The notes beneath the pieces are model-generated. The model ran no database searches. It saw only the letters and a program-made list of their open reading frames with translations, and was not told where the DNA came from. Made by a program: the position numbers and the translations under genes. This document shows, piece after piece, positions 1 to 10,539 of a stretch of 64,000 bases of DNA (positions are counted from its first letter, which is position 1; each line of letters starts with the position of its first letter). The stretch is taken from assembly GCA_905250115.1 (NCBI GenBank), contig CAJNOI010000097.1:166658-230657 (forward strand), read 5' to 3'. Source of the DNA: Adineta steineri (Eukaryota; Rotifera; Eurotatoria; Adinetida; Adinetidae).

Positions 1-1334
1 AACGAACCCGAAACACTTCGACATCTGGTTGATGGATTACAAAGTTGCACAGTTAAATTTTTTGTTGTTTCATCTTCTAATTTTCATTTCTAATTAATAA
101 TATAGGATCTAGCTACAATTAAATTGGTTTCGATGAGTTTAGGTGATGTAGGAATGCAATATGTAGCTGAAGGTTTACAAAATAACACGGTATATTTGTT
201 TATCTCTTATTTCTATTTTCAATTTTTATCACATAGACATTGGTTGAAATCAGTTTTTCAAACACTGAATTGGGATCTGAATCAGTACGAATTTTGGCTG
301 AAGTTTTAGGAAAAAATACCGTAAACTTCTTTCTCTTGTTATGTTTTTTATTTCCAAATTGAATTTTTTGTAGGCATTGACCACTCTCGTTCTCAGAGAG
401 AATAACATTGAAGGTGATGGAATTCAACATTTAGTTAATGCCTTAAAAAACAACACAGTCAATATATTTATTTATTCATCTCGTTCATTTTCATCTTGAT
501 TTTTTTTGATACAGACACTCACTAATTTATGTCTTACATCGAACCAGATCGGAGATGAAGGAGCAAAGCACTTGTGTGATCTTATACGAAATACCACAGT
601 ATATATATATCTTTTATTAATTAGATTTATCTCATTTTCGTTTGTATTTTTGATATAGACACTTACCACACTCGAAATTGGTAACATTGGTATCGGAGAA
701 GAAGGAATTCGGCACTTAGCTGATGCTTTAAAAACTAATAATGTGAATCTATTAATTTATTTTACTGTTTTATTTTTAAATTGATTTATTTTTTCAGACA
801 ATCACAACACTCGACCTTGGTCTTAATAAAATCAAAGATGAAGGAGCCGGATATTTAGGTGCTGCTTTACGTGATAATAAAGTAAATTGCTTTTTATGTC
901 TCTTAACCGTTCTTATTTCCATCATTATTTTTTCATATAGACACTCGATAAATTGGATCTTGGATCGTGTGAAATCGAAGCTGAAGGAGCCCGACTTCTA
1001 GGCAATGAATTACGAAATAATAAGGTTACCCCCTTTTTCTTTTCGTCTCTCTTATATTCATATATTGAATTTGTTGTATAGTCACTCACCAGTCTCAAGC
1101 TTTCCGGAAACAGCATCAAAGACGAAGGGGTTCAACATTTGCTTCATGCTTTAGAAAATAACATTGTAAATCTTTTTCTTTATTTATTTTGTCACGTAGT
1201 TTCATATGGAATTTTTTTTTATTCAGATACTCAATGACCTTGATCTTGCTTGGACTGAATTTGAAGAAGATGGAACAAAAGCGATTGATGCTTATATGGA
1301 AAAGACAGGATGTTCTGTTTTTAAGGGATTTTGA
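1..1334 (+). CDS. Leucine-rich-repeat protein, 3' part (LRR half of a probable REEP-LRR gene)
   Basis: Ten exons are seen: 1-51 (partial), 106-189, 237-320, 374-457, 515-598, 659-742, 798-881, 941-1024, 1082-1165 and 1227-1334 (TGA). Every internal exon is exactly 84 nt, phase 0, and encodes one 28-residue repeat of the ribonuclease-inhibitor/NLR type, pattern TLxxLxLxxNxIxxEGxxHLxxALxNNT. Introns are 48-60 nt with GT-AG ends. The last exon adds a short tail ending CSVFKGF. Such repeats form a curved protein-binding solenoid; no partner can be named. The first exon is cut by the window edge. Its sequence recurs inverted beside the N gap at 42202-42248, so the missing 5' part is probably the REEP-like gene at 42202-43809. 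Confidence 0.85.
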
Positions 1335-1716
1335 TTCTTAGATCGACATTACACAATAACGAACAAAACTTTTTGAAATTCTATTTTTTTTTCTAATCAT
1401 TATTAGATTATAGTTATTATTTATCTTAAACTAACATATTTTATCTAAATAAATTAATAATATCAATTACATTATATAGTAATATTTTTTATAATTTCAT
1501 TTTTTTAAATAATAAAATACAGCTAAAAGGCAGCAAGATATTAGCGTAACATGATATTGTCTATGACTTTGTATGTCTTTTTTGTCGACGTTGTTATTAT
1601 TACGTGAGACAGTCTGTGAAAGCAGCTAGTTATCTAACTAAATCTTTATTAGATCATAACGATGAATACAATGACTGGGAATAGGATACAAAAAAAGTTT
1701 CTGTTCTGTTCCTACG
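1335..1716. other. Intergenic, AT-rich
   Basis: 3' flank of the LRR gene and of the convergent unknown gene. Several AATAAA-like hexamers are visible; no open frame with coding character was seen. Confidence 0.5.
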
Positions 1717-2150
1717 TTATATTGTTGGTGGTGGAGGTGTGACTAGCATTCCAATAGGACTTATCGCTGTTGTAGATTCCATATTCAAAATAAAATTTTC
1801 AGGAATATAATTATATGGTGATGCTACATTTGTTAACGCCGTTTCTGCATCGTGATTAACTTGATTCGATGCTGTTGCTTGTCTTTGTTGACCTAAAAAT
1901 AAATTAGAATTAATTGCTACTGCTAACTGAGAAGCAAAAGCATAATTAAAAGTATTACCTGTTACACAATTAGCCGCCTCTATCAATGATTTATTGATAA
2001 AATTTGTTACGCTTCGTATCCAGTTATCCACATTTCTAAAACTTCATAAAATATTATATAATAATATAATATCAAAAAACAACTTGATATTTACGAATTA
2101 ATTACCCATCTGGATATTAATTCGCAATGGCGATCCAATTCGCTATTAAT
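1717..2150 (-). pseudogene. C-terminal end of unknown gene, copy 1 (truncated paralogue)
   Basis: Two exons: 2095-2150 (56 nt) and 1717-2035, ending PPPPTI-stop. They splice in frame through a TC|A serine codon and read ..ELDRHCELISRWVINS then NVDNWIRSVTNFINKS. The same two exons with the same intron position and phase occur at 4600-5051 (copy 2), so both strands of evidence support a real coding family. The tail is Ser/Thr/Ala-rich and ends in a proline run. Copy 1 has no counterpart of the upstream 123-nt exon of copy 2; instead a 97-bp dispersed repeat lies there. Family not recognised. It could also be an alternative short gene, but no start codon in good context was found. Confidence 0.5.
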
Positions 2151-2204
2151 CTAAATAGAAAATATTTTCATAAAAATTACATTCGTAAAAAAACTACACT
2201 AACC

Positions 2205-2301
2205 CAGATTGAGCAATCCGACCCGGAAACGGTCGGTTCCAAACAGTTTCACAGATCTCATAGCAGTAGTATTCGGATGAATGGATCCGGTCATTGGATT
2301 C
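2205..2301. repeat. 97-bp dispersed repeat, copy 1
   Basis: Matches 5331-5427 over the full 97 bp with about 8 substitutions and no gap (my manual count). Both copies lie upstream of a copy of the same unknown gene family, but at different intron positions, so the element is not simply part of the gene duplication. Confidence 0.7.
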
Positions 2302-2333
2302 TTGACATTTCCCTGCTGATTTTAGTTAGAAAC

Positions 2334-2427
2334 GGTATGGGTGTGGATGTGGGTGAGGGTGGGAGTGAGTGTGTTGAATGTAGATGAATTCATATATTCA
2401 ACTAAGGCACACACCCACACCCTCAAC
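2334..2427. repeat. Telomere-like foldback F1
   Basis: The left arm is G-rich (GGGTGTGG, GGGTGAGGGTGGG) and the right arm is C-rich (CACACCCACACCCTCAAC), separated by an AT-rich loop. It belongs to the family described at F3. Confidence 0.7.
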
Positions 2428-3184
2428 TTGTACAAAATATGTATAGCTTATTATTCTCAATGAAATCAATATGTAATTGAATATTTTGTAATATGAATAA
2501 AAAAAATTGTTCCCATTTAATTTCGATAGATGTCCTTCATTTTTATTTAACGATATAAATAGTATATGGGAAGTAGATTAAAAGTTATGAGAAATATTTT
2601 TGATGTCTATTATAAGTATTTAAGATAAATCGTTTTCAAAAAGATGATATTTATTATTAGAATTGAGAAAATATTTATGTAAATCAACTTTCGTTTGACT
2701 TGTTATTTTATTTATTTACTTACTTATTTATTTTAATAGAGCAATATGATATGTTACTAGAAACAAAGATCATCTAGAAATAAAAGATTTCTTGTTTCTC
2801 GTACCTGTACTGCAAACAAAATGTTTTCCTTCTAGTTTTCACAAAAATAGAAATTATCATGCATGTTATGTTGAAATTGAAATATGTTACTCTATGCCAC
2901 AATAGAACTCATAAACTTTTTCATAATGAATGCTACTAATTTCATCATTCTATACTAACAAAAATTAACAATGCTCACATATTTCCATATAAAATAAATG
3001 ATCGTCCTTTGTATAAAAATGCGGGCATAATATGATAACGAATATTTCATATTTAACAGCTGTTTTTTCTATCGATCTAAATATATAATATCAGATATTT
3101 GAGATAGTTATGAGTTACATAACCATGTAGTCATAATTCTATAAGTGTTTCTCAAATGCATCATAATAGTAATATGAAATCCAG
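2428..3184. other. Intergenic, AT-rich
   Basis: No exon-like open frame, hairpin or repeat stood out on either strand. Confidence 0.4.
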
Positions 3185-3249
3185 TATCTTGAGGGTGTGA
3201 ATGGGTCTCAGCTTCTTTTACTCCCTACCACACCTACATCCTCCAGATG
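3185..3249. repeat. Telomere-like foldback F2
   Basis: Left arm ATCTTGAGGGTGTG; right arm CACACCTACATCCTCCAGAT. The arms are degenerate but clearly inverted. Same family as F3. Confidence 0.65.
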
Positions 3250-3469
3250 GGTTACAGCCGTTTATGTGACATGGGAAGACTGGCTATGAACATACAATAA
3301 TTCAAATTTAGATTTTAGAATAGTTGTCAAAGTCTGCCGCTTGCACAATTCTGAAAAGAGCTCTCGAAGCTACCTCTCTTTCAGCCGAACTACTTTGAAT
3401 AGTCTGTATGCTTTTTAGTGTCGGATATATTTATTCGAATAAGACTTTCAGTAAGATACAAATTAATTT

Positions 3470-3975
3470 CTAGGTTCTAGTGGTAACCAAAGCTGGCACG
3501 TAAAATCGAACACCGATAGCGAGGTATTGATCACACCCGATGTACCATTTGCACCTAATTCTCCCAAAGTGCCTGAGGAAATAGAATTCCATCCAGGTCC
3601 TCCACTTGGATCTAAAGAGATCAATCGTTTTCTAGTTACTTATTGAATAACGTGACCTAGAAAAACTAACTTTTAGCAAAATTTGCCCATGCTGTTTGCA
3701 TAAAATTCGATAGTTGAATTTGCTGTTGTGTTGCGCCATGTTGATTATATGTTCCAAAGATCTAAATAGAATTTCAATAAAAAAATCTTGCTATTCATTG
3801 CTTTTTGCACATTATTTAGGCTGACCTCGAATATTTCTGACGAGTGGTAGGCTCGAAGACCGGGAAGAGGTTGTTGATTGGGGAAGTAAGCATTATAGAC
3901 ATAACGCCAAATGGGTTGGCCAGTAGATTTAGCAGCATCATTGGCAACTGCTGAGATTGGACAGCCAAAGATATC
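3470..3975 (-). pseudogene. Type-B carboxylesterase, 3' fragment
   Basis: Three exons, 3826 to about 3975, 3671-3761 and 3470-3611, join in frame. They read DIFGCPISAVAND, then AYFPNQQPLPGLRAYHSSEIFE, IFGTYNQHG, MQTAWANFAK, NPSGGPGWNSI, ending LWLPLEP-stop. This is the C-terminal third of the carboxylesterase/cholinesterase alpha/beta-hydrolase family: the YHSSEI region holds the catalytic histidine, and the FGTY and TWANFA-like motifs follow. The N-terminal two thirds, including the nucleophile elbow, are absent. The 5' edge coincides with foldback F3 (CTCAAG|AT on the minus strand). A short open stretch beyond F3 could be a preceding exon, but I could not match it convincingly. Introns are intact, so this is a truncated genomic copy, not a retrocopy. 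Confidence 0.75.
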
Positions 3976-4040
3976 TTGAGGGTGTGGGTGTAGATGTAGC
4001 TATCATATTTATATCACATTCACACCCATACCCACCCTAC
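3972..4040. repeat. Telomere-like foldback F3 at the broken edge of the carboxylesterase
   Basis: The left arm reads ATCTTGAGGGTGTGGGTG and the right arm reads CACACCCATACCCACCC, with about 25 bases of AT-rich loop between. The arms consist of GGGTGT units, a permutation of the TGTGGG-type telomere repeat reported for bdelloids. On the minus strand it starts with GT-containing G-rich sequence and ends CTCAAG directly before carboxylesterase codons. Confidence 0.75.
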
Positions 4041-4200
4041 AAAAGGCAATGATGTAATTCCATTTTATACCATCCTTGAATTTGAACAGTAGCAATCATC
4101 AATACTGAATTCACAAAAATGGAAATGAAAATACTACAAAGGTTTTCTATTTTGTTCTTCATCTGAAACTAATAAATAAATATATTTATTCGAAATATTA

Positions 4201-4484
4201 GCTTTGGGTACATCAACAGCTGAAGAAGCACACGAATATTCTCCTAATATGAATCGTCATCATATTATATTGAAATATGATTCAATAAAAGAACACAATT
4301 AGTATTTAATAGTACATTAAGTGATGATCTTAAAGATCAGATTAAATGACATATAGAAGATGTGAATCAACGATGTGAACAAAATTTATGAATAATTATT
4401 TATATAGAAGAGATACAAAACAGATTAATTTCAATCATTTTATTAATAAAGAACTTGCTCTTTTTTTTGCATCCAAATCAAGTA
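4201..4484 (+). pseudogene. DNA topoisomerase II relic
   Basis: 4201-4302 reads GLGTSTAEEAHEY-like sequence (first residue A instead of G) followed by NMNRHHIILKYDS, then a stop. 4429-4484 reads NHFINKELALFFASKS in another frame. Both match conserved type IIA topoisomerase motifs (GLGTSTxxEAKEYF and the FINKELxLFS block that follows it). Between them are stops and frameshifts. This is a decayed fragment of an eukaryotic TOP2 gene, not a functional enzyme. I matched motifs by eye only. Confidence 0.55.
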
Positions 4485-4599
4485 TTATAATAAATTAATA
4501 AGAAATTAAAACCTCTTCTTTTTCTTTTAAATTCTTTTATTTTTAAAGGATGGTCGTAAACCTGACCAACACAAAATAATCTTTGTATGTTTAGTGTCT

Positions 4600-5697
4600 T
4601 TATTCATCATCATCATCATTATCATCACCGATTTTTGGTGGCGGAGGTATGATCAGCATCCCGACAGGACTAGTCGCTGTTGATGAATGCAGATCAAATA
4701 TAAAGTTATCATCAGTAGGAACATATGGTGACGGTTCATTTGTTGACGTAGTTTGTGCATCAACATGAGTAGCTGCTGGTGTTGATGCTTGCTGAACTAA
4801 AAATATATTAGGATTACTTGTTGCTGCTGACTGAGAAGCAAAAGCATAATTAAAATTATTACTTCTTATACGATTCGGAGCATGTAAAATTGTTTCATTT
4901 ATAAAACTTGAAATTGAGTGTATCAAGTTATCCAAATTTCTAAAACTTCATAAAATATTATATAATAATAAATATCAAAACAACTTGATATTTACGAAGT
5001 AATATTACGTTTATCAATTAATTCAATATGTCGATATGGAACTTGATTCATCTGAACAGAAATTATTTATAAAACTGATTATAAATTCAACAAAAACTTA
5101 CATTAATTATAAATTCAACAAAAACTTACATTAATTATAAATTCAACAAAAACTTACATTAATTATAAATTCATAATCATTTTCTTTGAATGTGTGCATG
5201 ACTGTCACAACTAACTGGTCTTTTCGATAATCTAGTGCCAAAATATCAAATGACCGGTTTTCAAACTTCAAAATTCCACCCTAAAATTAAAATATAAAAT
5301 ATGAAAGGCAGAAAACAATTCCTACTAATCCAGATCGAGCAATCCGACCCGGAAACGGTCGGTTCCAAACAGTTTCGAAGATCTCATAGAAACAGTATTC
5401 GGATGAATGGATTCGGTCATCGGATTCCGGCGGGTTTTAGCTGGTAATACACAGCCAAGATATTAAAATGTCGATTGCTGAATTGCAAAATCACTTCCTA
5501 AAACTAAGGTATAAAAAAGAAAACAGACAGAAAACAATTCCTACCAATCCTTCACCAGCATCATCGACTAGGAAACCCATTTTCATCAAATAGTAATGAG
5601 CTGTTATGACGAATTTAACTAATTCATTTCTCATCTTGTCTTTGTACAGCACAAAAAGTGGAGACAAAATAATTGCGTTTCCAGACATAATTGACAT
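4600..5697 (-). CDS. Unknown protein, copy 2 of the paralogous pair (possibly partial)
   Basis: Exons 5545-5697 (or slightly longer), 5158-5280 (41 codons), 4996-5051 and 4600-4939 splice in phase. They read MSIMSGNAIILSPLF, then LVDDAGEGL, GGILKFENRSFDILALDY, VTVMHTFKENDYEFIIN, MNQVPYRHIELIDK, NLDNLIHSISSFINE and a low-complexity tail ending in PPPPK and an Asp/Glu run. Family not recognised. An in-frame stop lies just upstream of MSIMSG, so the start is either there or the 5' end is lost. The intron after codon block GEGL contains the 97-bp repeat, and the intron after EFIIN begins with a triplicated splice donor. Confidence 0.45.
5070..5157. repeat. 28-bp tandem repeat carrying three copies of a splice donor
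   Basis: About three tandem copies of a 28-bp unit. On the minus strand each unit contains the exon end ATTAAT followed by gtaagttttt, so the 5' splice site and the preceding codons are repeated. Confidence 0.8.
5331..5427. repeat. 97-bp dispersed repeat, copy 2
   Basis: Partner of 2205-2301; see there. It sits inside an intron of the unknown gene. Confidence 0.7.
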
Positions 5698-5783
5698 TGA
5701 TTTTTAATCTTAAACAAACACACATTTAATTTGAAAATTAAATAAATATTTTTATTATAATCAAAAAGAAACCTAAGTGTTAC

Positions 5784-6307
5784 CTTGAAGCTCATAACGA
5801 CCGCAACTGAACGCTGCATTGGGTTCGGATATGTTTTGCAAAAGTGCCTGGGCAGGTTTGTCGCAGTACGCAGCTACCAAAAATATTTTTATGGTGCTAT
5901 TTTGCTTGATTGTTGTTTTTTAGTAATCGATAAAAGTAAATCCTCGGTCCAATAGAAGTAACTATTCAACTACTGGAGAGAGTGAAGAATAATTCAATTT
6001 TTAATTTAGAAGGTTTATGCGTCGCTGGCCAGATACCACCAATAATAGTATTTTCAAGAGCATAACGTTGATTCAGTGGAAGTTCATTTATCACGAAAAG
6101 AATGGGTCATATTGATCTTTTCGATCCTTGTTTAATTTTTATACCATCTGTGTTCATTGTTAGGGTAAGAAAAAGACCAGGAGAGGTCATCTTCAATTGC
6201 TGAGAAATGCTACCATTGTAGATGTCGTTAATATTGTTATTTGTAGATGATGAAATAGGATTAATAGAACAATTGTTGTTTAACATAAGCTGTAGTTGAT
6301 TTCTCAT
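5784..6307 (-). pseudogene. Decayed transposase-like gene
   Basis: On the minus strand 6307-6107 reads ..LFLTLTMNTDGIKIKQGSKRSI, then an in-frame TGA where the family has W, then PILFVINELPLNQRYALEN, IGGIWPATHKPS. A frameshift and further stops follow; then DRGFTFIDY and KIFLVAAYCDKPAQALLQNI, SEPNAAFSCGRYELQ. The order NTDG..KSxKxSxWP, INELPxxxR, GxWxGxxKP, xxDxPAxAxxxN, xxxxxCGxCExxG is that of large invertebrate transposase-domain proteins. At least one frameshift and three stops in about 500 bp make it non-functional. The element class is not certain. Confidence 0.55.
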
Positions 6308-6309
6308 CT

Positions 6310-6850
6310 AAAGAATTAAGAAACTATGCTGACACTCTTCCGCTGAGAAGTGTTGGTCACAGTTTGAGAAAATTGATGAACTGGTTAGTGCAGACAACCA
6401 GTGTGGAAATGAGATGAAATACATAAATGTTGAATCACCTGCTATAATTAGACTTTTTAGTTGATATTATGAACGAGGTGCGTCATTCACTCCAAAAATT
6501 AATAATAATATTAAAAGATCAGAAATACATTGAATGGAAAGTTTATGACGGTGTTTGAAGACAACCTTTTACTGCGTTATCGAATATTGAAAAATAGCAT
6601 ATATGTGGATGTGCGAGATCATGAGGAATAAGAATATATAATTTGAATTAATTTTAACTCTTATATTAAAAGGAAGAGATATCTCATGAATGCTATGTTT
6701 AAGGATTCTGATTATTTTTATTGTACTTATAACTTTTTTGAGCTCTATCAGATGATATATGAATGAGATAATTTAGAGAACTGGTTTGTAATAGCTTCTG
6801 ATACTACATAGTACTACTCTACGCAAAACAAGAATACAACATGTAAAAAA
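6310..6850. other. Upstream of decayed transposase
   Basis: The minus strand holds short Cys-containing open pieces around 6310-6420 that might be the transposase N-terminus, but no continuous frame was found. Confidence 0.3.
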
Positions 6851-6915
6851 AGGGTGTGGGTTTGGACGATGTTTTTAAAATAAAAAAAATATTCACACAC
6901 CATCACTCTTATACT
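6851..6915. repeat. Telomere-like foldback F4 (degenerate)
   Basis: AGGGTGTGGGTTTGG on the left and CACACACCATCACTCT on the right, separated by an A-rich loop. Confidence 0.5.
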
Positions 6916-7689
6916 TATAATGATTCGAGTTATACTTGCTGTTCCACATAGAATCTTTATTTTGATGTTATTTTCTAGCAATTTGTCTAAACATCATTTC
7001 TGAATTGCTTGTAGTACGATGTGTGTATCATTATTTTATTTCAATACAGTGAATCGCTTAAAACATTTGGAATGAAATTAATAAACTGCTGATCATCATC
7101 AAGAAAAGAACGTAATACACCTGTAGTGAAACTTATGCATAATGACTGGAATAAAATGTTTTTACAGTGAACAGATGGAATATATAACACACTTTTTAAA
7201 ATGCGTATAAATTAATACCAAGAACGTATTCACCAGGAAATTTATTTGTCATATGTAAAAGAAAACTAAACTAATATGATCGTACGTGCTCTTTATTTTT
7301 GTACTAAATGACAATTAATCTTTTGATTGACATGAAGTTTAAAATTTCTATCATCTCTTAAACGACACAACTCATATTATCAAATAAATTTTTTACATAA
7401 AAGATGACTGTGTAATTTAAATTATTTTAAGTGTTAAAAGAAAGGTCCGTGAGTTCCTTCTTTAGTTTCTACGTCAATTTGTTTTTTTGCTAGCTACAAC
7501 ATACATAATGACAGGCATGTTTCTTTTGAAAGAAAACTAAATTAATATGTTAATACTCAATGACAACATATTATCACATTTGTAACATACAAATAATTTG
7601 AAAGGATTATATATTTATTATCCTCTCTTTTGTCATGCTCATTATAATTAATAATAAGTGCAACATTTGTTTTTCTTTTTTCTTCAGCA
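6916..7689. other. Intergenic, upstream of 7TM receptor
   Basis: AT-rich with no exon recognised. A pyrimidine run ending in CAG lies 2 bases before the receptor ATG, so a non-coding upstream exon is possible. Confidence 0.4.
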
Positions 7690-8610
7690 ATGATAATAGA
7701 TTACAATAACTCATCTACAATAAACATTGAATCATGGTTTATTCCTTTGAATATTAGCATGATCATATGTCTTATTTTAGTCATTATTCTCGCTACAATA
7801 TTTTTATTTATTATCGTCATGGATAAAACATGTCATACAGTTCCAATGATGCTTGTTGCAAATTCATGTTTATCTGCACTACTATGCGCAGGTGATATTC
7901 TTTGGATAAATGTAACTACATTAATAAATGATGTTCAACAAATTGAATATCAAAATTTATTTTGTATTTTTTATGGTTATTTAACTTATGTTTCATGTGC
8001 TGTACTTAATTATTCATTTTTATTACAAGCTTTCTATCGATATATGATTGTTGTTTATCCAACACGTTTATTTTGGCAACTACCACAAAGTCAACTATTA
8101 CTTATTGTTTTAACATGGATATATGCACTGATATTTCCTACTGGATTTATATTTACCGGTGACATTATTTATAATATGGACAATCAAATATGTCAAATAC
8201 CTCTTCGATTTTCATTCGCAATCATTTTTGCAGTATCATGCGTCTATATTATTCCTGTTTCGATAACTATGTTTATTTATTATAAATTAGTTCGATTTAT
8301 TCATCAAATGAATCAGCGTATAATACCTGTTAATACTTTGGTTCGTGCACGAAGAGAATTAAAAATGTTTCGTCGCACAGTTACATTGTTAATGATTATA
8401 TTTATACTTGATTTCCCGTATGCATTATTTATTTTTATGTCATTTTTTAATGCGGCTCCAAAATATCATTTTCGTATTGCTTATATATTTATTGATATTG
8501 CATTGGCATGTGTAATGATTGTTTTATTTCAATTTACAGATCCACTTAAAACATCAATTTTGAAAAAATTAAATATAGAATTAGAAATGGTTGCACTAAC
8601 AGAATCATGA
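7690..8610 (+). CDS. Rhodopsin-like 7TM G-protein-coupled receptor, orphan
   Basis: Single-exon frame of 306 residues. Seven hydrophobic segments can be placed at roughly residues 17-45, 52-75, 90-115, 133-155, 170-198, 230-255 and 265-290. A short N-terminus carries N-x-S/T sites. YRYMIVVYP after TM3 takes the place of the DRY motif, and FTDP in TM7 takes the place of NPxxY. The cytoplasmic loop 3 is basic (RARRELKMFRR). This fits the large set of short-loop class A receptors with unknown ligands in rotifers. The ATG is preceded by a polypyrimidine-CAG, so an upstream non-coding exon may be spliced on. Confidence 0.85.
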   Translation: MIIDYNNSSTINIESWFIPLNISMIICLILVIILATIFLFIIVMDKTCHTVPMMLVANSCLSALLCAGDILWINVTTLINDVQQIEYQNLFCIFYGYLTYVSCAVLNYSFLLQAFYRYMIVVYPTRLFWQLPQSQLLLIVLTWIYALIFPTGFIFTGDIIYNMDNQICQIPLRFSFAIIFAVSCVYIIPVSITMFIYYKLVRFIHQMNQRIIPVNTLVRARRELKMFRRTVTLLMIIFILDFPYALFIFMSFFNAAPKYHFRIAYIFIDIALACVMIVLFQFTDPLKTSILKKLNIELEMVALTES

Positions 8611-9902
8611 ATTAATAACATGAAAGATCGAAATTTAATTGTATACTTTTTTTTAAATAAAAATATTCATGTCGTAGCGTCTTTTTTAAGAGTTAGCACC
8701 GTGTCGAAGATATTCATTAGACGTCAATGAATTACAACTATATATCAAACTAACTGGTCTCTAATAATTAGTCGTTGTTTCTATCCAAGTATAAATGTTC
8801 TCACTAGGACAATTTCCTACCTGATCTTGAAGTGTTGTATACAATAAATATCAAAGAATAAAGTAGAATGCAAACGAAAACCTACTGACAGATCAAAAAT
8901 AACAATAATAATAAAATGATTAGAACGACAAAACACAAACTATATATATATAAATAGTGAACGAGAAAAAGGAAGAAGAGATCAACAAGATAAAGAACAA
9001 ATGTCTTTATAGTGTCATCTGCTGACGCGAATAGAGTCTATTTCTAAAGAGCTACTAGATATAACATAGAGGATAAGATGAGGACAACACACAGAGAACA
9101 GATAACAAAATTGTTCACAAGATGCCATAAATGAATTATAAAATAATTCAAGACCTGTTGATATTTACATGTATCGAAAATATAGATGTTTTGAATTATT
9201 TTGTAGTTCGTTTCCGTTATGAACTCAATACCTGCAAGCATCTATTTTCTAGAGTCGTCGATCATATTTATTTTATGTATCAATTTTCGTTGTTCAAGGG
9301 TGTATGCGATATATGAAATATATTAGTGTGAAATATTACTCGCTCATTATGTTCTCTATCACTACTTTCTTTCATTTACTTGTTTGTTCTATCCTTCGTC
9401 AAATACAAGATGAGGTATCTTCTATTTGAAAAGAAATTTAATTATAAGGATTGTACATGAAAGGTATATATTTGTCATTTTTTCAATCCACTTCTCCTTG
9501 ATATCTATACATCTACGTTATCAATAAATATTAAATAATTTTATTATTAACTTGATACGCTTGAAACAAATAATATCTATATCATTGATTACTCAGAAAA
9601 ACAAAACAGGAGGAAAAGAAGAAATGACTGTTTATTCTTGTTCTGTACTTCTAGAAGAAAATAAAATAATAACTAATCGTCAAGGTCTTTTCTTCTTTCC
9701 TACTATCAAAGACTATAAATATCTCTTTGTACAGCAACGACAACAAAACTACTGTATATTTCTGTATATAGCTGAATTTGTCTCTTCTTTTTCTTCGACA
9801 TCAGTTTCTTTTCTTATTCTCTAAATCTGACGCTATACGAAACAATTATATAACATAACTTCTTGTGACAAAAATAAAATTATCGAGTGAAACTAAAAGA
9901 AC
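8611..9902. other. Intergenic, 1.3 kb
   Basis: Only short frames without coding character. It contains the imperfect inverted repeat listed at 9133-9209. Confidence 0.4.
9133..9209. repeat. Imperfect inverted repeat (hairpin)
   Basis: Arms 9133-9154 and 9188-9209 pair at about 19 of 22 positions around a 33-base loop. It could be a chance AT-rich hairpin. Confidence 0.5.
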
Positions 9903-10539
9903 ATGTCGGAGAGTCCGGAACCACCAAAAACTAAATTAGTTCAATGTCAGCATGAATTCCAAGAAAAATTACATGAGATGCAAACACCACCGCCACCTTT
10001 AATAAGATCTGCAAATAAGTTAGTATTCAAAAGTGACTTTGCTCTTATTTTTTGTTGTTTGAAATGATTAAGTTATTTTTCGTATTTCTAGTCAACACGA
10101 AACGGAGTATAATGTAATGGACGAAATTACTCGCGTTCATCGACTGATCAGAGCTCATGGAGAACAAGGTGATTTTGGAATGCAAATGAAATTCGGTAAT
10201 TTAATACCAGTAAGTAAATAGAATAAGGATGTTTCAACATCGGAAATACTCATCTTATGACTTCTCAATTAGAATACGCATGTAGCTATATTTTCAAAGG
10301 CAAATGAATTGTTGAAATACTGTGAGATATGAGACTATCATGTAATCTAATGTTCTTGGATATTAACAAAAGTGTTTACATATTTTTTTTAGATCTATGG
10401 AAATAATCAAGTCGATAAATTAAGTGAAGTTTTGGCAAATGCACGTAAAAATGGTTTTGTTAGTTATACTCTCAAGGATTTCTTACAACAAGATCGAGAT
10501 GAAGATATTTATATTAGATTGGTTAAAACACCAGTTTAA
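9903..10539 (+). CDS. ABRACL: Costars-domain protein (ABRACL-like)
   Basis: Exons 9903-10018, 10092-10209 and 10393-10539; 126 residues. After a proline-rich N-terminus of about 40 residues comes the Costars domain: HETEYNVMDEITRVHRL, GDFGMQMKFGNLIP, then LSEVLANARKNGFVSY and IRLV. ABRACL and the C-terminus of ABRA/STARS carry this domain, which acts on actin dynamics and cell motility. Human ABRACL is about 80 residues and lacks the long N-terminus seen here. Splice phases are consistent (2, then 0). The stop TAA follows KTPV. Confidence 0.85.

Noticed and set aside
1-47. The match to 42202-42248 as an allelic palindrome, a structure described in bdelloid genomes
   Set aside because: Cannot be excluded, but nothing left of the gap mirrors the window start, and the exon is completed to exactly 84 nt, which favours a mis-oriented contig.
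2205-2301. 97-bp repeat as a conserved coding exon
   Set aside because: Open in one minus frame in both copies with the same stop, but no splice sites fit and it lies at different intron positions.
5784-6307. Functional transposase gene
   Set aside because: At least three in-frame stops and one frameshift within about 500 bp.
9552-9824. 90-codon plus-strand frame before the ABRACL-like gene
   Set aside because: No motif and no plausible splice to the next gene.
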